Assembly: GCA_003517725.1 (NCBI GenBank)
Contig: DOZZ01000243.1
Span: 949 to 8,780, forward strand
Origin: Bryobacterales bacterium
GTDB lineage: Bacteria > Acidobacteriota > Terriglobia > Bryobacterales > Bryobacteraceae
Length of the DNA stretch: 7,832 nt
Direction: 5' to 3'
This document shows positions 6,749 to 7,832 of the stretch, piece after piece; position 1 is the first letter of the stretch, and every line of letters starts with the position of its first letter. Both the position numbers and the translations under genes were made by a program. The notes below the pieces were generated by a model. The model was not told the DNA's origin. It searched no databases and saw only the letters and a list, made by a program, of their open reading frames with translations.

Positions 6749-7594
6749 GAACCGAAACCGATAAGCATTAGACGCCACCTGTTCCAGCTCGGCATCGGTG
6801 AAGCCCAGGCCCTCCCGCGCGATCTGAAATTCGCGCGCGAGCGTAGTGCCGAAGATGGCAGGGTCGTCGGTGTTCAGCGTGATCGGCACGCCCTCCAGAT
6901 AGAGAAGCCGCGCCGGATGCTCTTCGATCGACGCGACCACTCCCGTCAACACATTGCTGGTCAGGCACACCTCGAGCGGGATCTGATGCCGCGCCAGATG
7001 GCTCACCAGCGCGGCGTCTTCAATGGCGCGAATGCCGTGCCCGATACGTTCCGCGCCGATCTCGAGCGCCTGCCAGATGGAGCCGGGTCCGTCGGATTCG
7101 CCGGCGTGCGCGGTCAGCCGCAGGCCGCGATCGCGCGCGAATCGAAAGACGTCCTGGAACCATTCGGCCGGACCGGTTTTCTCATCGCCGCCAATGCCGA
7201 ACGAGACAACGCCGGCCCCCGCATACCCGGCGGCAATGCGCGCCACCTGCATCGCGGCCGACGGACCGAACTGCCGCACGGCGTCCATATGCCACAGGAT
7301 ATTGGCGCCGGCGCTGGCGTCGCGGATGGCTTCGAAGACGGCGCGCAGGTCCTGGCCCTTCCACAGCACCACGCCGGCCGAGAGCGTGACTTCGGCATAG
7401 TCGATTCCGGCATGGCCTAGCTCGCGCAGCAGCGCGCGGGTGATGCGCGCGTAATCCTCGGGCGTGTTGAGGCACTGCACGACGCTCTTGAAACACTGGA
7501 GGAAGCCGGAAAATCCGGTGTACTGGTATGGTTCCAGCCCTAAGTCCGCGGCCGGCACGGAACCTTCTAAATGAAGATGCAGTTCGGCGGCCAT
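6746..7594 (-). CDS. add: Adenosine deaminase family protein (adenosine or aminofutalosine deaminase), short form
   Basis: A 282-residue metal-dependent amidohydrolase of the adenosine/AMP deaminase family, which replaces the 6-amino group of a purine nucleoside with oxygen; cytoplasmic. All active-site motifs are visible: AELHLHLEGS with zinc ligands His6 and His8, FGIGGDE at 132-138, TAHAGES at 161-167 (His163 ligand, Glu166 acid), RIGHGI at 183-188 (His186), and LNTDDPAIF at 240-248 (Asp243, Asp244). The ATG at 7594 is chosen because the HLHLEG motif normally lies within the first 20 residues; a GTG at 7633 in frame would add 13 residues rich in Arg. No Shine-Dalgarno is seen. The family is usually about 330-340 residues. 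This one is shorter mainly because the segment between HLHLEGS and the NTPEDYARI helix is compressed to about 30 residues. Substrate cannot be settled: adenosine and 6-amino-6-deoxyfutalosine (menaquinone pathway) are both candidates. The small EYDFS gene follows directly. Confidence 0.85.
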   Translation of the reverse strand: MAAELHLHLEGSVPAADLGLEPYQYTGFSGFLQCFKSVVQCLNTPEDYARITRALLRELGHAGIDYAEVTLSAGVVLWKGQDLRAVFEAIRDASAGANILWHMDAVRQFGPSAAMQVARIAAGYAGAGVVSFGIGGDEKTGPAEWFQDVFRFARDRGLRLTAHAGESDGPGSIWQALEIGAERIGHGIRAIEDAALVSHLARHQIPLEVCLTSNVLTGVVASIEEHPARLLYLEGVPITLNTDDPAIFGTTLAREFQIAREGLGFTDAELEQVASNAYRFRF

Positions 7595-7608
7595 ATAATG
7601 AGGTTCGC
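7595..7608. other. 14-base divergent gap between deaminase and glgB start codons
   Basis: Only 14 bases separate the two initiation codons, so promoter elements for each gene must lie inside the other gene's coding sequence or overlap both starts. The gap carries GAGG (7600-7603), a 5-base-spaced ribosome site for glgB. A perfect TATAAT (7594-7599, plus strand) overlaps the first base of the deaminase ATG. Confidence 0.6.
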
Positions 7609-7832
7609 ATGATCGCCGCCGATATCGAAGCACTGGTGAACGGGCGCTACGGAGACGCGTTCAGCGTGCTCGGCCCGCACCTGGTAAAAGCGTTAGGCGA
7701 AGAAAGCCGCTGGGAGGTGCGGGCCTTTCTGCCCGAGGCCGAGACCGCGGAAGTGGTCCTGCCCGCGGGCGCGGAGCCCATGCGCCGCAAGCATCCAGGC
7801 GGCGTTTTCGTGGCGCTGCTGAAGGGCGAACC
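7609..7832 (+). CDS. glgB: 1,4-alpha-glucan branching enzyme, N-terminal part (cut by window edge)
   Basis: The start is the ATG at 7609, with GAGG at 7600-7603 and a 5-base spacer. Only 74 residues fall in the window. They match the N-terminal domain of GlgB: MIAADIEALVNGRYGDAFSV, then VLGPH (20-24, the family's 'GDPFAVLGPH' signature), WEVRAFLPEAETAEVV (35-50) and MRRKHPGGVFVALLKG (58-73, the family's 'HP.GlF.a...'). The complete enzyme is a GH13 protein of more than 600 residues that cleaves alpha-1,4 chains and reattaches them by alpha-1,6 links during glycogen synthesis; its catalytic barrel lies outside the window. It diverges from the deaminase gene, and no other glycogen gene is visible here. 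Confidence 0.85.
   Translation, partial: MIAADIEALVNGRYGDAFSVLGPHLVKALGEESRWEVRAFLPEAETAEVVLPAGAEPMRRKHPGGVFVALLKGE

Noticed and set aside
6565..6795. Longer 76-residue version of the EYDFS protein starting inside the deaminase gene
   Set aside because: The extra N-terminal residues are the out-of-frame end of the deaminase. The ATG at 6738 has a TAGGA ribosome site and begins the family hallmark.
6551..7420. Plus-strand 289-codon open frame opposite the deaminase and small gene
   Set aside because: It is antisense to the deaminase with all its active-site motifs. It spans two genes and an intergenic region and shows no recognisable domain.
7594..7599. Perfect TATAAT as a firm glgB promoter
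   Set aside because: No -35 box is present at 16-18 bases and there is no extended -10. The implied transcript would start about 3 bases before the ATG and bypass the GAGG site, so it is kept only as a finding to test.

Overview
The window is GC-rich bacterial DNA, most likely from an Acidobacteriota (Solibacter/Bryobacter-like) genome. The main pointer is a very large Oar-type TonB-dependent outer-membrane protein with an N-terminal carboxypeptidase-regulatory domain and an IPLNGR-type plug motif, a family strongly expanded in that phylum. The short, GC-rich operon style and the large periplasmic two-part esterase fit as well. The phylum assignment is inference from protein flavour, not from a marker gene.

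Layout from left to right. Positions 1-1607 (minus) hold most of an exported alpha/beta hydrolase of the acetyl-xylan-esterase-like type, cut by the left edge. Positions 1662-1847 (minus) hold a small unrecognised 61-residue protein just upstream of it. Positions 1984-5415 (minus) hold the 1143-residue TonB-dependent receptor-like protein, with its own promoter candidate at 5449-5477. Positions 5554-6480 (minus) hold a 308-residue protein that joins a peptidoglycan-binding domain to an HExxH metallopeptidase-like domain and has no signal peptide. Positions 6565-6738 (minus) hold a 57-residue protein with the ILPEYDFS motif of a small antitoxin-like family. It sits 7 bases after a compact adenosine-deaminase-family gene at 6746-7594 (minus). 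At the right edge, glgB (glycogen branching enzyme) starts at 7609 on the plus strand and runs out of the window. Its start codon is only 14 bases from the divergent deaminase start.

The window reads as three units. One is the deaminase plus the small EYDFS gene, apparently translationally coupled. The second is the metallopeptidase with its own extended -10 promoter and a 5'-leader hairpin. The third is the receptor, small protein and esterase, all on the minus strand, which could serve import and de-esterification of an external substrate; that functional link is inference from position only. I see no rRNA, tRNA, CRISPR array, insertion sequence or long repeat, and no gene-free stretch longer than about 140 bases. 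I found no clearly novel multi-gene system. The most unusual items are the leaderless peptidoglycan-binding/HExxH fusion, the divergent EYDFS protein behind the deaminase, and the extremely tight add/glgB divergent start.
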